A stretch of DNA of 64,000 bases from contig NZ_FQWB01000003.1 in assembly GCF_900129545.1 (NCBI RefSeq), forward strand, positions 186,001 to 250,000. The letters are read 5' to 3'. Positions within the stretch are counted from its first letter, which is position 1. Every line of letters begins with the position of its first letter. The notes below the pieces were generated by a model. That model was not told where the DNA came from. It did not search any database and saw only the letters and a program-made list of their open reading frames with translations. The stretch is from Flavobacterium fluvii (GTDB taxonomy: Bacteria; Bacteroidota; Bacteroidia; Flavobacteriales; Flavobacteriaceae). Shown piece by piece: positions 1 through 9,129 of the stretch. A program made the position numbers and the translations under genes.

Positions 1-2
1 TT

Positions 3-611
3 ATTTTGTCAACAGGAATTGCAGAAGAAGCAGACATAGAATTAGCCTTGGATGCCTGCCAAAGAATGGGAAACAATGATATAGCACTGTTAAAATGCAC
101 GTCCAGTTATCCTGCGCCCATAGCAGAAGCCAATATGTGCATGGTTAAAGATTTAGCCGTACGTTATGGAGTTGTGAGTGGGCTTTCTGACCATACAATG
201 GGAGCCACTGCGCCAATTGTTGCGACAGTTTTTGGTGCCAAAATAATAGAAAAACATTTTATTTTAGATCGAGCCATTGGCGGTCCTGACGCCTCTTTTT
301 CGATGAATGAAGAAGAATTCAAAGCAATGGTTGTAGCCGTTCGTGAAGCTGAATCATCTATTGGAGTAGTTGATTATACACTTACTGAAAAACAGGCCAA
401 AGGAAAAGATTTTTCTAGATCTTTATATGTGGTAGAAGATATGAAAGCCGGTGATGTGATCACCGAGAAAAATGTACGTTCCATCAGACCCGGATTTGGA
501 TTGCATCCTAAGTTTTATAAGGAAATATTGGGGCAAATAGTTGAAAGAGATATTGACAGTGGTGTTGCGTTTAATTTAGGTTTTTTAGCAAATAAAAAAA
601 CACAAAATTAA
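3..611 (+). CDS. Nonulosonic acid synthase, PseI/NeuB family (5' end outside window)
   Basis: C-terminal part of a NeuB-family synthase, which condenses a six-carbon amino sugar with phosphoenolpyruvate to make a nine-carbon sialic-type acid. The frame is already open at the window edge (ILSTG, a conserved barrel strand), so roughly the first 140 residues are missing. Visible are LSDHTMG, the barrel-end motif EKHFILDR, and a C-terminal SAF (antifreeze-like) domain from about visible residue 135, with FSRSLYVV and RPGFGLHP. The sequence looks closest to pseudaminic acid synthase PseI, but NeuB/LegI cannot be excluded without the N-terminus. It is followed 31 bases later by the flippase gene. 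A second NeuB-family gene lies at 30717-31742. The family is certain, the exact sugar is not. Confidence 0.85.
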   Translation: MLSTGIAEEADIELALDACQRMGNNDIALLKCTSSYPAPIAEANMCMVKDLAVRYGVVSGLSDHTMGATAPIVATVFGAKIIEKHFILDRAIGGPDASFSMNEEEFKAMVVAVREAESSIGVVDYTLTEKQAKGKDFSRSLYVVEDMKAGDVITEKNVRSIRPGFGLHPKFYKEILGQIVERDIDSGVAFNLGFLANKKTQN

Positions 612-642
612 AATAGGTTAGTACTTTAGAGGATTTGAAATA

Positions 643-2196
643 ATGGAAAAATCATACAATAGTAATTACTTAAAAATATATTTTTGGAAGACATTTAGAA
701 TTATTACAGGTATATTATCAATGACAATTGTTATCCCGTTGATATCTTCAAATACAAGTATTTATGGGATTTATGTTTTATGCATATCAATTTCTTCTTT
801 TTTACAGTATACTGATTTAGGGTTTTTAAGTGCCGGTCAAAAATATGCTTCTGAATACTTTGCTTTGAAAGACTTGAAAAATGAAATTAAAATGTTAAGT
901 TTTGTACATTTTATTATGCTTATTTTTTTAATAATTTGTATTTGCGTAATTCTTATTTTTTGTTGGAAACCAGATGTTATTATTCCGGACCTAAATACAA
1001 GTTCAACTACTATTGCTTCCAGTTTGTTTTTTATTTTAGCAATTACTTCTCCTTTTATTTTGTTGCTGAGATACGCTCAATCTGTATTTACAATAAGAAT
1101 CCAAGATGATGTATATCAAAAAATAGATTTAGCAGTCAATATATTGAAAATTGGTTGTGTTTATTTTTTTTACGAAAACAATACTATTGATATTGTAAGT
1201 TATTTTATTTTTATTCAATTATTAAATTTTTTAACTGTTTTAGTGTCATTTTATTGTATAAAAAAAATGTATGATTATGATCTTATATTAGTTTTTAAAT
1301 CTTTTAGGTTTGATATTGATATTTATGATAAAACAAAATTGCTTGCTGTTTCTTCAATGATTAGTACAGTCTCCTGGATCGTTTTTTTTCAACTCGATTC
1401 CTTTATAATTTCAAAAACTTTCGGAATTACTTCAGTGGCCATTTATGCAATACCTTATTTTTTATTAATGTTTATTTCTAATTTATACAATACAATTTAT
1501 TACCCTTTTTTATTTAGATTCAATCATTTTATCGTTGCTAAGAATCATGATAGATTATACGATTTCATTAATAAAATTTTTGAACTCACATTTCCAATAT
1601 TTTTGCTACCAGTAACAGTTTTGATATTATTAATGAAACCATTAATCATTGGTTGGGTAGGGATGGGGTATAATGATTCTATACTAATTGGGCAAATTTT
1701 AATGGCATCTACTTTCTTCCTTTTCATTACAATGCCTTATTCATATCTATTACTTTCTTTAGAAAAGACTAAAATTTTAAATTATAATTCTGTAATTATT
1801 CCCATAGTTTTTTTAACACTAATAATTGTTCTAAAAAATGTTAGTTCCTTATTGTCATTAGCAATAGCAAAAACAGCAACCTTTTTTATAAGTTCAATTT
1901 TTTTATATTTTAGTTTTAAAATTAGTCAGTTTAAATTCTATAAATTTATTTTAAATAGAATTTTAAGTATTTCTTTTTCGTTCATGATATTATTCTTGAC
2001 TTATTATTTATTTTTCCCTTATTTAGTGAATACTGTTCCAAAAAACACTCTTTCAATGGTAAAAACTATTTCATTTGGTTTAATAATGTTTACGATTTCA
2101 TTTTTTGTTTATATAGCTTTAAATAAAAATTTCATCTTTATTGCCAAAAATATTTTAAAGAGTATTTTACCAATTAAAACTAAGGATACTTTATGA
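643..2196 (+). CDS. wzx: Wzx-type oligosaccharide flippase
   Basis: Polysaccharide flippase of the MATE/MOP superfamily, expected to move undecaprenyl-linked oligosaccharide units across the inner membrane. The 517-residue protein is almost wholly hydrophobic, with about 12-14 membrane segments and short charged loops. Length and the N-terminal pattern (YLKIYFWKTFRIITGILSM, then a loop with DLGFLSAGQKYASEYFA) fit Wzx/RfbX proteins. Its stop overlaps the next start in an ATGA, so the two genes are probably translationally coupled. Base composition is very AT-rich, as in most Wzx genes. Pairing with the EpsG-like polymerase at 5376 suggests a Wzx/Wzy-dependent polymer. No specificity can be read. 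Confidence 0.85.
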   Translation: MEKSYNSNYLKIYFWKTFRIITGILSMTIVIPLISSNTSIYGIYVLCISISSFLQYTDLGFLSAGQKYASEYFALKDLKNEIKMLSFVHFIMLIFLIICICVILIFCWKPDVIIPDLNTSSTTIASSLFFILAITSPFILLLRYAQSVFTIRIQDDVYQKIDLAVNILKIGCVYFFYENNTIDIVSYFIFIQLLNFLTVLVSFYCIKKMYDYDLILVFKSFRFDIDIYDKTKLLAVSSMISTVSWIVFFQLDSFIISKTFGITSVAIYAIPYFLLMFISNLYNTIYYPFLFRFNHFIVAKNHDRLYDFINKIFELTFPIFLLPVTVLILLMKPLIIGWVGMGYNDSILIGQILMASTFFLFITMPYSYLLLSLEKTKILNYNSVIIPIVFLTLIIVLKNVSSLLSLAIAKTATFFISSIFLYFSFKISQFKFYKFILNRILSISFSFMILFLTYYLFFPYLVNTVPKNTLSMVKTISFGLIMFTISFFVYIALNKNFIFIAKNILKSILPIKTKDTL

Positions 2197-3494
2197 TTAA
2201 TGATTTTTTGACACCTTATTTAAAAATAAGAAAGGGCTCAAGTATTAATTTAGTAAATGAAACCAAGTTTCTTCAAGTAGTTACTTTTTGGTTTAATTAT
2301 TTTGACTTTGCCAATGATTTTTTTCTTAGCCAAAAGAAAGATTTGAATTTATTAAATAATGATTTGATAAGAAAATCAATCTTTCATTTTTTAGATGTTT
2401 ATGATGGAAAATGTGGTATTATATTGGATGAAAATATTAAATTTCATCATAAAATAGCAGCTTTTTTTTTATTCGGTAAAAAAGGATATTTGCCATCAGG
2501 AGTTAGTGCTAATTTATCTGATAAAATCAAGTTTAAATTGCTTTTTTATAAAGTCAATATTTTAAAAATAAAAATTGACAGTAAGTTTAAAGATGATTAT
2601 TTCGAAGAATGCTATAGTAGTTTTGGTATAGAAACTGTAAGTGTTTTAAGATGGATAATTCCAGATGTCTTTTTTGCTTCTGGTTTATCGTCTGACAACA
2701 ATTTACCGCATATATTAAAAGGATCTCCTTTGTGTTTTTTTGATTTTAATTATAATTATTTAAAATTGCTTTTACAAAGCGAAAAAGTTCAAATAATCGG
2801 TTTTCAGCATGGTGGAGTTTATGGAGAATGGAAAAATAATCCATACGAGATTTATGAAAAAAGCATTAGCGATTTTTATTATGGATGGGGTTTTTTTGAG
2901 AATAATATTATTCAAAATAGATTTAAAAAACTCAAAAACTTTTTTCCTGAGAAAGAAGGTATTTTTTGGTTTGGGCGTGATGAATGTTATTTGTCTTCTA
3001 CTGTTGATTTTGGAAATTCAATTCTTTCTCATTTTAAAGAGGTAGATCATCTTGAGTTTTTTTATAAATTTTTCAAGAAATTTAATTTTAAATTTTTGCC
3101 GCATCCCAGAAACGGGAGCGTAGTTTATGAAAAAATAATTAATCAATCTTTTTATGATTCTACCAATGACAGTGCCAATTATGTTTTGAATGCTAAATTA
3201 GTACTGTTTGATTGTCTTTCCCATACTTTACTTTACCATTGCTTATTTAATGAAATACCTTTTTTAATTTTTTTGAATAAATGGCCTACAGAATTATCTG
3301 AAAAAGCAAGTGATTTTTATACTGTTTTGCACGAAAATAATTTATTATTGATAAAAGGAGATTTAAATATTGAGAATAAGTTAGCATCTATAAGTGAATA
3401 TCTAAATGGAAATATAGAAAGCCTTTATTCGAAAGATTTTAATGACTATATAAAGAAAGTATTCTTTTCACATAAAACTATTGATTTAATATAA
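2193..3494 (+). CDS. LIC12162-like putative surface-carbohydrate transferase
   Basis: A 433-residue soluble protein resembling the LIC12162 family of putative transferases found in O-antigen loci. Supporting motifs are FQHGGVYGEW (about residue 204), LPHPRNG (about 301) and the C-terminal stretch VLFDCLSHTLLYHCLFNEIP, which together look like a GT-B-type nucleotide-sugar binding half. Family members are usually longer (recalled as around 550-600 residues), so this copy appears shortened at the N-terminus. The start overlaps the flippase stop by 4 bases, and the next gene begins 3 bases after its own stop. Because it follows a nonulosonic acid synthase and a flippase, it is a candidate for transferring that acid, but this is inference. 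Confidence 0.55.
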   Translation: MINDFLTPYLKIRKGSSINLVNETKFLQVVTFWFNYFDFANDFFLSQKKDLNLLNNDLIRKSIFHFLDVYDGKCGIILDENIKFHHKIAAFFLFGKKGYLPSGVSANLSDKIKFKLLFYKVNILKIKIDSKFKDDYFEECYSSFGIETVSVLRWIIPDVFFASGLSSDNNLPHILKGSPLCFFDFNYNYLKLLLQSEKVQIIGFQHGGVYGEWKNNPYEIYEKSISDFYYGWGFFENNIIQNRFKKLKNFFPEKEGIFWFGRDECYLSSTVDFGNSILSHFKEVDHLEFFYKFFKKFNFKFLPHPRNGSVVYEKIINQSFYDSTNDSANYVLNAKLVLFDCLSHTLLYHCLFNEIPFLIFLNKWPTELSEKASDFYTVLHENNLLLIKGDLNIENKLASISEYLNGNIESLYSKDFNDYIKKVFFSHKTIDLI

Positions 3495-3497
3495 AAT

Positions 3498-4439
3498 ATG
3501 AAAAATATATTATTACTTGGAGGTACAGGTTTTATTGGAAAAAATATTATTGAATTTTACATCAATGATTTAGAAGTGAATTTAATTTTAGTTACTAGAA
3601 ACAAAAGTAATATCGATGCAAGACTTTTTTCTTCAGAAAGAGTAACAGTTAATATTGGATCTATATCTGATATTGATTTTATAAAAAAAATCGTTGTTGA
3701 TTGTAATATAAATGTAATTATACATTTAGTCTCAAACCTTATCGCATCTAGTTCTGATGAAGAGTTTTATGAAGGAATGGATAATGTCATAATGCCAACT
3801 TTTAAATTAATAGATTTTATCGCAAACAAGGAAATAAAACTTCTTTTTTTCTCTTCAGGCGGAACCATTTATGGGAATGCAAATTCAAGGATTGATGAAA
3901 CGACAGCCTTAAATCCAATAAATAATTATGGTTTTTCAAAATTACTTATTGAGGATTATATATATTTTAAAAGAAGTAGCAGCCAATTAAATTGTATTGT
4001 AATAAGACCATCCAATGTTTATGGTAGCTTTCAATCTTTTATTGGGAATCAAGGATTTATTTCAATTGCAATAAATAAGATTTATAATAATGAACCTATT
4101 GTAATATGGGGTGACGGGAATTCAATAAGGGATTATATCCATGTTGATGATGTAGTTGAAGTTATTCAAAAGCTGCTTTCTCATTCTATTTCGAATACCA
4201 TTCTAAATTTAAGTACCGGAGTGGGTAAGTCATTGTTGGAAATAATTGAAATAATTGAAAAAAATCTAGATAAAAAAGCAATAGTTTGTTTTAACAACAA
4301 AAGAAATGTGGATGCAAATTCAGTAATTTTAGACAATTCAAGGTTAGTGGCAACTATTCCTCAGGAATTTATAAGTGTGGAAGAAGGGATTAAAAAACAA
4401 ATTAATTATTTTATTAAGAGTCTTGAAAATGTCAACTAA
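3498..4439 (+). CDS. NAD-dependent sugar epimerase/dehydratase (extended SDR)
   Basis: Extended short-chain dehydrogenase acting on a nucleotide sugar, probably a GalE-like 4-epimerase or related dehydratase. The N-terminal Rossmann motif is LLGGTGFIGKNI (residues 5-16). The catalytic triad region shows FFSSGGTIYG (about 115-124) and YGFSKL (about 144-149), that is Ser plus Tyr-x3-Lys. RPSNVYG and IWGDGNSIRDYIHVDDV are the substrate-side motifs of this family. At 313 residues it is the usual length. It is packed between the LIC12162-like gene (3-base gap) and the next glycosyltransferase (11-base overlap), so it is part of one operon. The sugar substrate cannot be told from sequence. Confidence 0.8.
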   Translation: MKNILLLGGTGFIGKNIIEFYINDLEVNLILVTRNKSNIDARLFSSERVTVNIGSISDIDFIKKIVVDCNINVIIHLVSNLIASSSDEEFYEGMDNVIMPTFKLIDFIANKEIKLLFFSSGGTIYGNANSRIDETTALNPINNYGFSKLLIEDYIYFKRSSSQLNCIVIRPSNVYGSFQSFIGNQGFISIAINKIYNNEPIVIWGDGNSIRDYIHVDDVVEVIQKLLSHSISNTILNLSTGVGKSLLEIIEIIEKNLDKKAIVCFNNKRNVDANSVILDNSRLVATIPQEFISVEEGIKKQINYFIKSLENVN

Positions 4440-5376
4440 ATTAGCAATTGCAATTCCGACCTATAATAGAGCTGAAATGTTGGAGTATAATTTATTGCAA
4501 ATTATTGATGAATTAATTCAATACCATATTCCCGTTTATATATCAGACGATAGTACCAATGACGAAACAGAAAAAGTCTTTGATCGGTTAAAAGACAAAC
4601 ATAAACTATTCCATTATAAAAAAAACGAAATTAGTTTAGGCCATGATTTAAATTGTTTACACACGATATCGTTGCCTATAGAGAACTACGTTTGGTATAT
4701 GGGAGATTCAATGATCATAAAAAAAGGTGCCATACAAAAAATTTTAAGCATTATGGATGGCGGAGACTATGATTTTATTTGTTGTAATGCTGAAGGTCGG
4801 GATTTAGATATAAATAATATGGTTTTTAGCAATGGAGTTGAGCTTATGGAGATGCTGTGTTGGCATCTTACCATGACAGGCGCAACGGTTTATAATAAAA
4901 GTAAAATTTTTGACATTGCTAATTTTGAGGTTTCAAAATTTAAAAATTTTCCTCAAATCGCCATAATTTTTGAACAATTTGCAGCCAATGAGTCGCGATT
5001 ATTTTGGACAAATGAAAAGCTTATTTATAGTAATTCCCAAAAAAATAGTTATTGGGAAAGTAAGGTTTTTGAAGTTTTTATTGATGATTACAGGTCTTTT
5101 TTATACAATTTATCCGAAGTTTACACAATGGGGGCCAAGAATGGAGCATTGCTTCAGCACAGCTTAAAGACTGGGATTTTTAGTTGTCGTTCTTTTGTAT
5201 TATATAGAATTGGCGGTTTTTATAATTATGAAATTTTTAAAAAATACAAAGACGATTTTAAAAATTTCACTCGAACGAATTCTTTGTTTTTGTTGATTTT
5301 ATCTTTTGTTTGGATTAAGCCGTTGAGTAAATTTAATTTCTTTCTGAGACGAATAAATTTAAATTTTCGCAATTGA
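4429..5376 (+). CDS. Glycosyltransferase family 2
   Basis: GT-A glycosyltransferase expected to add one sugar to the lipid-linked repeat unit on the cytoplasmic face. The chosen ATG at 4429 gives MSTKLAIAIPTYNRAEML, the standard family-2 first strand. An earlier possible start at 4375 only adds residues encoded inside the upstream gene. Further motifs are ISDDSTNDET (about residue 39) and WYMGDS (about residue 86) in place of the usual DxD. The C-terminal third is unassigned, with a hydrophobic patch near LFLLILSFVWI that could sit at the membrane. It overlaps the epimerase gene by 11 bases, and its stop overlaps the polymerase start (TGATG). Donor and acceptor are unknown. Confidence 0.8.
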   Translation: MSTKLAIAIPTYNRAEMLEYNLLQIIDELIQYHIPVYISDDSTNDETEKVFDRLKDKHKLFHYKKNEISLGHDLNCLHTISLPIENYVWYMGDSMIIKKGAIQKILSIMDGGDYDFICCNAEGRDLDINNMVFSNGVELMEMLCWHLTMTGATVYNKSKIFDIANFEVSKFKNFPQIAIIFEQFAANESRLFWTNEKLIYSNSQKNSYWESKVFEVFIDDYRSFLYNLSEVYTMGAKNGALLQHSLKTGIFSCRSFVLYRIGGFYNYEIFKKYKDDFKNFTRTNSLFLLILSFVWIKPLSKFNFFLRRINLNFRN

Positions 5377-6437
5377 TGTATCTTTTAAGTTTTTTTAGTT
5401 CATTTATTATTGCTTCATTAACTTTTATTAAAGGAAATGTAAGGAGTGTTATAATTTTACTGTTAATTATTACAATGTCATTATTTGTGGGAACAAGAAA
5501 TTATGGAGTAGATCCGGATTATGAAGTATATGTTAACAGTTTCTCTTATTGCACATCCCCACAATTTGAGGCTTTGGATTTTGTTTTATTTGAACCTGTC
5601 ACTTTTTTGATTCCCTTTATTGGAAAGTTAATTTTAGGAAATGCTTATTTTATTGAATTTTCGTTTTTTGTCTTTGCTCTTGTTGGGATTTCTCTTAAAA
5701 TAATTGCATTTAGCAAGTATGATTATTTCTTTTTAAGTGTAATCTTATATTGCAGTTATATGTTTTTTTATCAAGAAATGATTACAATAAGGGCGGGGGT
5801 TTCATGTGGATTATTCCTTTTGGCTATAGACGATTTAGTATACAAGAGGGATAAAGCATATTTTATAAAAATAGTTGTTGCACTTTTATTTCATTATTCA
5901 AGTATTATTTATTTCATTATTTGGATATTGGTTCGTTTAAAAATTTCAATAAAATATTTTTACGGACTAATGATTTCTTCCTATTTTATTGTGCTATTGA
6001 AAATTAATCTGCTTACATTATTAAAATTAGATGCTGTTTTCCCAAAGGTCAGGATATATTTAGATATTTTAGAGGTTGAAGGGGGTGATGCCGTAAATGT
6101 TTTTAGTTTTAGAGTGTTAATAGCATTGGCAATATTTATACTGTTTGCCTATAAATTTAAATTATTAGATAAAAATCCTTCTTTTTTGGTGCTATTTAAA
6201 ATACATATTTTGTCTTTATGCTTCTTTTTTGCATTAAGCACAACAGCTAACGTTTTTTCATTACGTCTCTATGATATGTTATCTGTAGGTCAAATCATTT
6301 TGATGACATATGTTGTTCAAGTATTTAAGGAAAAATGGGTTGGATATATCATAATTCTTTTAATATGTATAATAAATCTATACTATATTTTTGGAATATC
6401 AGGTTTGTTTAGCAAGTATTCCTCTTGGTTATTTTAA
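5376..6437 (+). CDS. EpsG-family O-antigen/exopolysaccharide polymerase (Wzy-type)
   Basis: Integral membrane protein of about 353 residues with roughly 10 membrane segments, resembling the EpsG family of polysaccharide polymerases. The clearest mark is the first extracytoplasmic loop, GTRNYGVDPDYEVYVNSF (about residues 46-63). It matches the EpsG pattern of G-T-R followed by an acid- and tyrosine-rich stretch. A second typical loop is YQEMITIRAGVSCGLF. ATG at 5376 is preferred over TTG at 5373 because it overlaps the upstream stop. It would polymerise units flipped by the Wzx at 643. It is the only Wzy candidate in the window. Polymerase identity is well supported by context, and linkage specificity is unknown. 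Confidence 0.72.
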   Translation: MYLLSFFSSFIIASLTFIKGNVRSVIILLLIITMSLFVGTRNYGVDPDYEVYVNSFSYCTSPQFEALDFVLFEPVTFLIPFIGKLILGNAYFIEFSFFVFALVGISLKIIAFSKYDYFFLSVILYCSYMFFYQEMITIRAGVSCGLFLLAIDDLVYKRDKAYFIKIVVALLFHYSSIIYFIIWILVRLKISIKYFYGLMISSYFIVLLKINLLTLLKLDAVFPKVRIYLDILEVEGGDAVNVFSFRVLIALAIFILFAYKFKLLDKNPSFLVLFKIHILSLCFFFALSTTANVFSLRLYDMLSVGQIILMTYVVQVFKEKWVGYIIILLICIINLYYIFGISGLFSKYSSWLF

Positions 6438-6444
6438 TTTTATT

Positions 6445-7281
6445 ATGAAAAATTCTGTTTTATTCGCTATAGTTACGTACAAAGAAAAGTATTTTGAATG
6501 CTTGTCATTTTTAAGTCTATTTCAATCTTTTGGTGTTTATGGCAAAGGGAAGTTGAATGTTTTTATTTTTGACAATACAGATTTCGATGAGTGGAATGTG
6601 ACAATTAACGAAATGAGAGATGTGAATATTAATTATTTTCATCAAAAAGATAATCGAGGAATATCATTTGCTTATAATCGAATATACGATTTTGCGAAAA
6701 ATAATAATTTTGAATGGATAGTATTTTTGGATCAAGACACGACTCTTCCTGTGGAAACCTATGATGTCTATTCAAAAAAAGCTCTCAATGACAAACAGCA
6801 AATGTTGGCGGCACCTCTTGTTTTTTCCAATGAGAAAATTATTTCTCCAAGTAAAACTAATTTTTATCAAAAGCTTATTTCTAAGCCCATTGTTCCAGGT
6901 GTATTGGATTTAAAAAACACTACTTGTATCAACTCGGGATTGATGGTAGCTACGCACTTGTATGGTGCAGTTGGCGGGTATAACGAAAAATTAAAATTAG
7001 ATTTTTGTGATCACGATTTTATTGATAGGGCAAAAAAAGAAGTCAACTCCTTTGAAGTATTAAAGTTGAAATTTGTTCAAGATTTTTCTTCTGACAATAA
7101 TACAAAGATACAATCTATTTCTAGATATAAGATTTTTGTAAAGGATTATAAAAATTATTCAAAAACCAGAAACAAATTACTTTTATTTATTAAAATAGAT
7201 TTAAAACATTTACTAAAACTGACATATAAATTTAGAACTTTAGTATTTATAAAGATAAGAATTCACAATTTAGTCAAATAA
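6445..7281 (+). CDS. Glycosyltransferase family 2 (rhamnosyltransferase-like)
   Basis: Cytoplasmic GT-A enzyme of about 278 residues. The start at 6445 gives MKNSVLFAIVTYKE. The earlier TTG at 6391 lies inside the polymerase gene and adds no family sequence. The donor site shows WIVFLDQDTTLP (about residue 92), typical of the rhamnosyltransferase-like subfamily in which DQD replaces DxD. NSGLMV (about 168) and FCDHDFIDRA (about 190) are the later family motifs. It lies 7 bases after the polymerase and 8 bases before another family-2 gene, so it is operonic. The rml genes at 13530-15934 make dTDP-rhamnose a plausible donor, but this is only context. Confidence 0.78.
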   Translation: MKNSVLFAIVTYKEKYFECLSFLSLFQSFGVYGKGKLNVFIFDNTDFDEWNVTINEMRDVNINYFHQKDNRGISFAYNRIYDFAKNNNFEWIVFLDQDTTLPVETYDVYSKKALNDKQQMLAAPLVFSNEKIISPSKTNFYQKLISKPIVPGVLDLKNTTCINSGLMVATHLYGAVGGYNEKLKLDFCDHDFIDRAKKEVNSFEVLKLKFVQDFSSDNNTKIQSISRYKIFVKDYKNYSKTRNKLLLFIKIDLKHLLKLTYKFRTLVFIKIRIHNLVK

Positions 7282-7289
7282 TACTTTAA

Positions 7290-8006
7290 ATGAAAATGGT
7301 TAATATATCTGTTTGTATGGCAACTTACAATGGTTCAAAATATATCAAAGAACAATTAGATTCGATTTTGATGCAATTGAGCGATGACGATGAGGTTATT
7401 GTTTCGGATGATGGCTCAATTGACAATACCTTAGAAATCATTAAAACTTATAATGATGTTAGAATTAAAATTTTTAAAAATTCTTTTAAAAATTTAATTT
7501 TAAATTTTGAATTTGCCATATCAAAGGCATCAGGAAATTATATTTTTTTATCTGACCAAGACGATATTTGGATGGGTAATAAAGTTTCAGTAATGATGAA
7601 AGAATTACAAAGTTCGGATTTAGTGATTACAGATGCTCAAATTATCGACGCTAAGGGTGAAATTTTATCGGAATCTTATTATGAAATAAATAAATCAACA
7701 AGAAACTTCTTTTCAAATTTAATTATTAATAGTTATCTGGGGTGTGCTTTGGCATATAAAGCTAGTATGAATTCTTATATTCTGCCATTTCCTAAGTCGA
7801 TACCAATGCACGATATATGGATAGGGAACGTGATTTCATTAAAAGGTAAAATGACATTCCTGGATGATAAGCTAATTAAATATCGAAGACATGGTGGTAA
7901 TGCATCTCCTACCGGGGAAAAAAGTACTTTTTCTTTTTCATATAAAATTTTATATAGAGTGCGATTAATTAATTCCTTGATTAATAGATTGGTTTTAAAA
8001 AAATGA
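7290..8006 (+). CDS. Glycosyltransferase family 2
   Basis: GT-A glycosyltransferase of 238 residues. It has a textbook family start, ISVCMATYNGSKYIKEQLDS (residues 6-25), then VSDDGSIDNT (about 45) and LSDQDDIWMGNKV (about 90), where DQDD is the metal/nucleotide-sugar site. MHDIW (about 173) and KYRRHGGNAS (about 198) are typical of the same rhamnosyl/glucosyl-transferase-like subgroup. It is short but complete, as these proteins often end soon after the RHGGN motif. It starts 8 bases after the preceding glycosyltransferase. A 73-base gap with a short tandem repeat separates it from the next gene. Confidence 0.82.
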   Translation: MKMVNISVCMATYNGSKYIKEQLDSILMQLSDDDEVIVSDDGSIDNTLEIIKTYNDVRIKIFKNSFKNLILNFEFAISKASGNYIFLSDQDDIWMGNKVSVMMKELQSSDLVITDAQIIDAKGEILSESYYEINKSTRNFFSNLIINSYLGCALAYKASMNSYILPFPKSIPMHDIWIGNVISLKGKMTFLDDKLIKYRRHGGNASPTGEKSTFSFSYKILYRVRLINSLINRLVLKK

Positions 8007-8050
8007 AGATTACCATATAACGCTAATGTTATAGCTTTATATTTTATGTA

Positions 8051-8079
8051 CAATTAAACAATTAAACAATTAAACAATT
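8051..8079 (+). repeat. Octamer tandem repeat in the leader of the epimerase gene
   Basis: About three and a half copies of CAATTAAA stand head to tail and run directly into the ATG at 8080. They occupy the position where a ribosome would bind, and no Shine-Dalgarno sequence is visible. Slipped-strand changes in copy number would alter leader length, but no functional effect can be shown from sequence. Confidence 0.8.
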
Positions 8080-9129
8080 ATGAAAAAATTATTAGTAACA
8101 GGCTCTTCCGGACTTATTGGTTCTGAGGTTTGTTTACATTTTGCAAATTTAGGATGGGAAATCCATGGGCTTGATAACAATCAAAGAGCAGTCTTTTTTG
8201 GAACTAGTGGAGATACCAGATGGAATCAACAAAGATTAACAGAATTAATAAATGACTTTTATCACTATGAAATCGATATTCGTGATAGAAAAGGAATCAT
8301 TGAACTTATAAATACAATAAAACCTGATGCCATAGTTCATACTGCTGCTCAACCAAGTCACGATAAAGCTGCAGCTATCCCATTTGAAGATTTTGATACC
8401 AATGCTGTAGGTACTTTTAATATGCTTGAAGCTACTCGACAGTATAGTACCAATATCCCATTTGTTCATATGTCTACCAATAAAGTGTATGGAGATGCTC
8501 CTAATGAAATTGAAATGGTTGAGTTAGAAAAAAGATTTGATTATGCTGATGAATCCTATTTAGAAGGGATTCCTGAAACATTCAGAATTGATCAAACTAA
8601 ACATTCTCTATTTGGAGCCTCAAAAGTATCTGCTGACATATCGGTTCAAGAATATGGTAGGTATTTCAATATGCCAACAGCCTGTTTGCGAGGAGGATGT
8701 TTGACTGGACCAAATCATACAGGAGTTGAACTTCATGGTTTTCTTAGTTATTTGATTAAATGTAATTTAGAAGAAAAAGAATATACAATTTTTGGATATA
8801 AAGGAAAGCAAGTTAGAGATAATATACATTCTTATGATGTAGCAAGATTCATTGAGGAATTTATTAATGCACCTCGCATTGGAGAAGTATATAATTTAGG
8901 AGGAGGAAGAGACAACACTTGTTCTATTTTAGAAGCTTTTGATATTATTACTGATATTAGCAAGAAAAAAATGCTTTATAAATATGATTCAACTAATCGA
9001 ATTGGAGATCATATTTGTTATTATAGTGATCTTAGAAAAATGAGAGATCACTATCCAAATTGGAACATCACAAAAACTCTTCGGAAAACAATTGAGGAAA
9101 TTTACGAGTCATGGGTAAGAAGAGCATAA
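8080..9129 (+). CDS. NAD-dependent epimerase, CDP-paratose 2-epimerase-like
   Basis: Extended SDR enzyme of 349 residues. The N-terminus has [12 protein letters not shown] (residues 5-16), and the central motif MSTNKVYGD (about 130) is the signature seen in tyvelose/CDP-paratose 2-epimerases in place of the usual SS-x-[22 protein letters not shown] (about 205) and [19 protein letters not shown] (about 244) are further marks of that group. A GASKVSAD stretch supplies the active-site lysine, although the tyrosine of the usual YxxxK is replaced (FGASK). It overlaps the next glycosyltransferase gene by 19 bases. No CDP-sugar pathway partner genes (ddhA/B/C-type) were seen in the window, so the substrate is open. 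Confidence 0.75.
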   Translation: MKKLLVTGSSGLIGSEVCLHFANLGWEIHGLDNNQRAVFFGTSGDTRWNQQRLTELINDFYHYEIDIRDRKGIIELINTIKPDAIVHTAAQPSHDKAAAIPFEDFDTNAVGTFNMLEATRQYSTNIPFVHMSTNKVYGDAPNEIEMVELEKRFDYADESYLEGIPETFRIDQTKHSLFGASKVSADISVQEYGRYFNMPTACLRGGCLTGPNHTGVELHGFLSYLIKCNLEEKEYTIFGYKGKQVRDNIHSYDVARFIEEFINAPRIGEVYNLGGGRDNTCSILEAFDIITDISKKKMLYKYDSTNRIGDHICYYSDLRKMRDHYPNWNITKTLRKTIEEIYESWVRRA

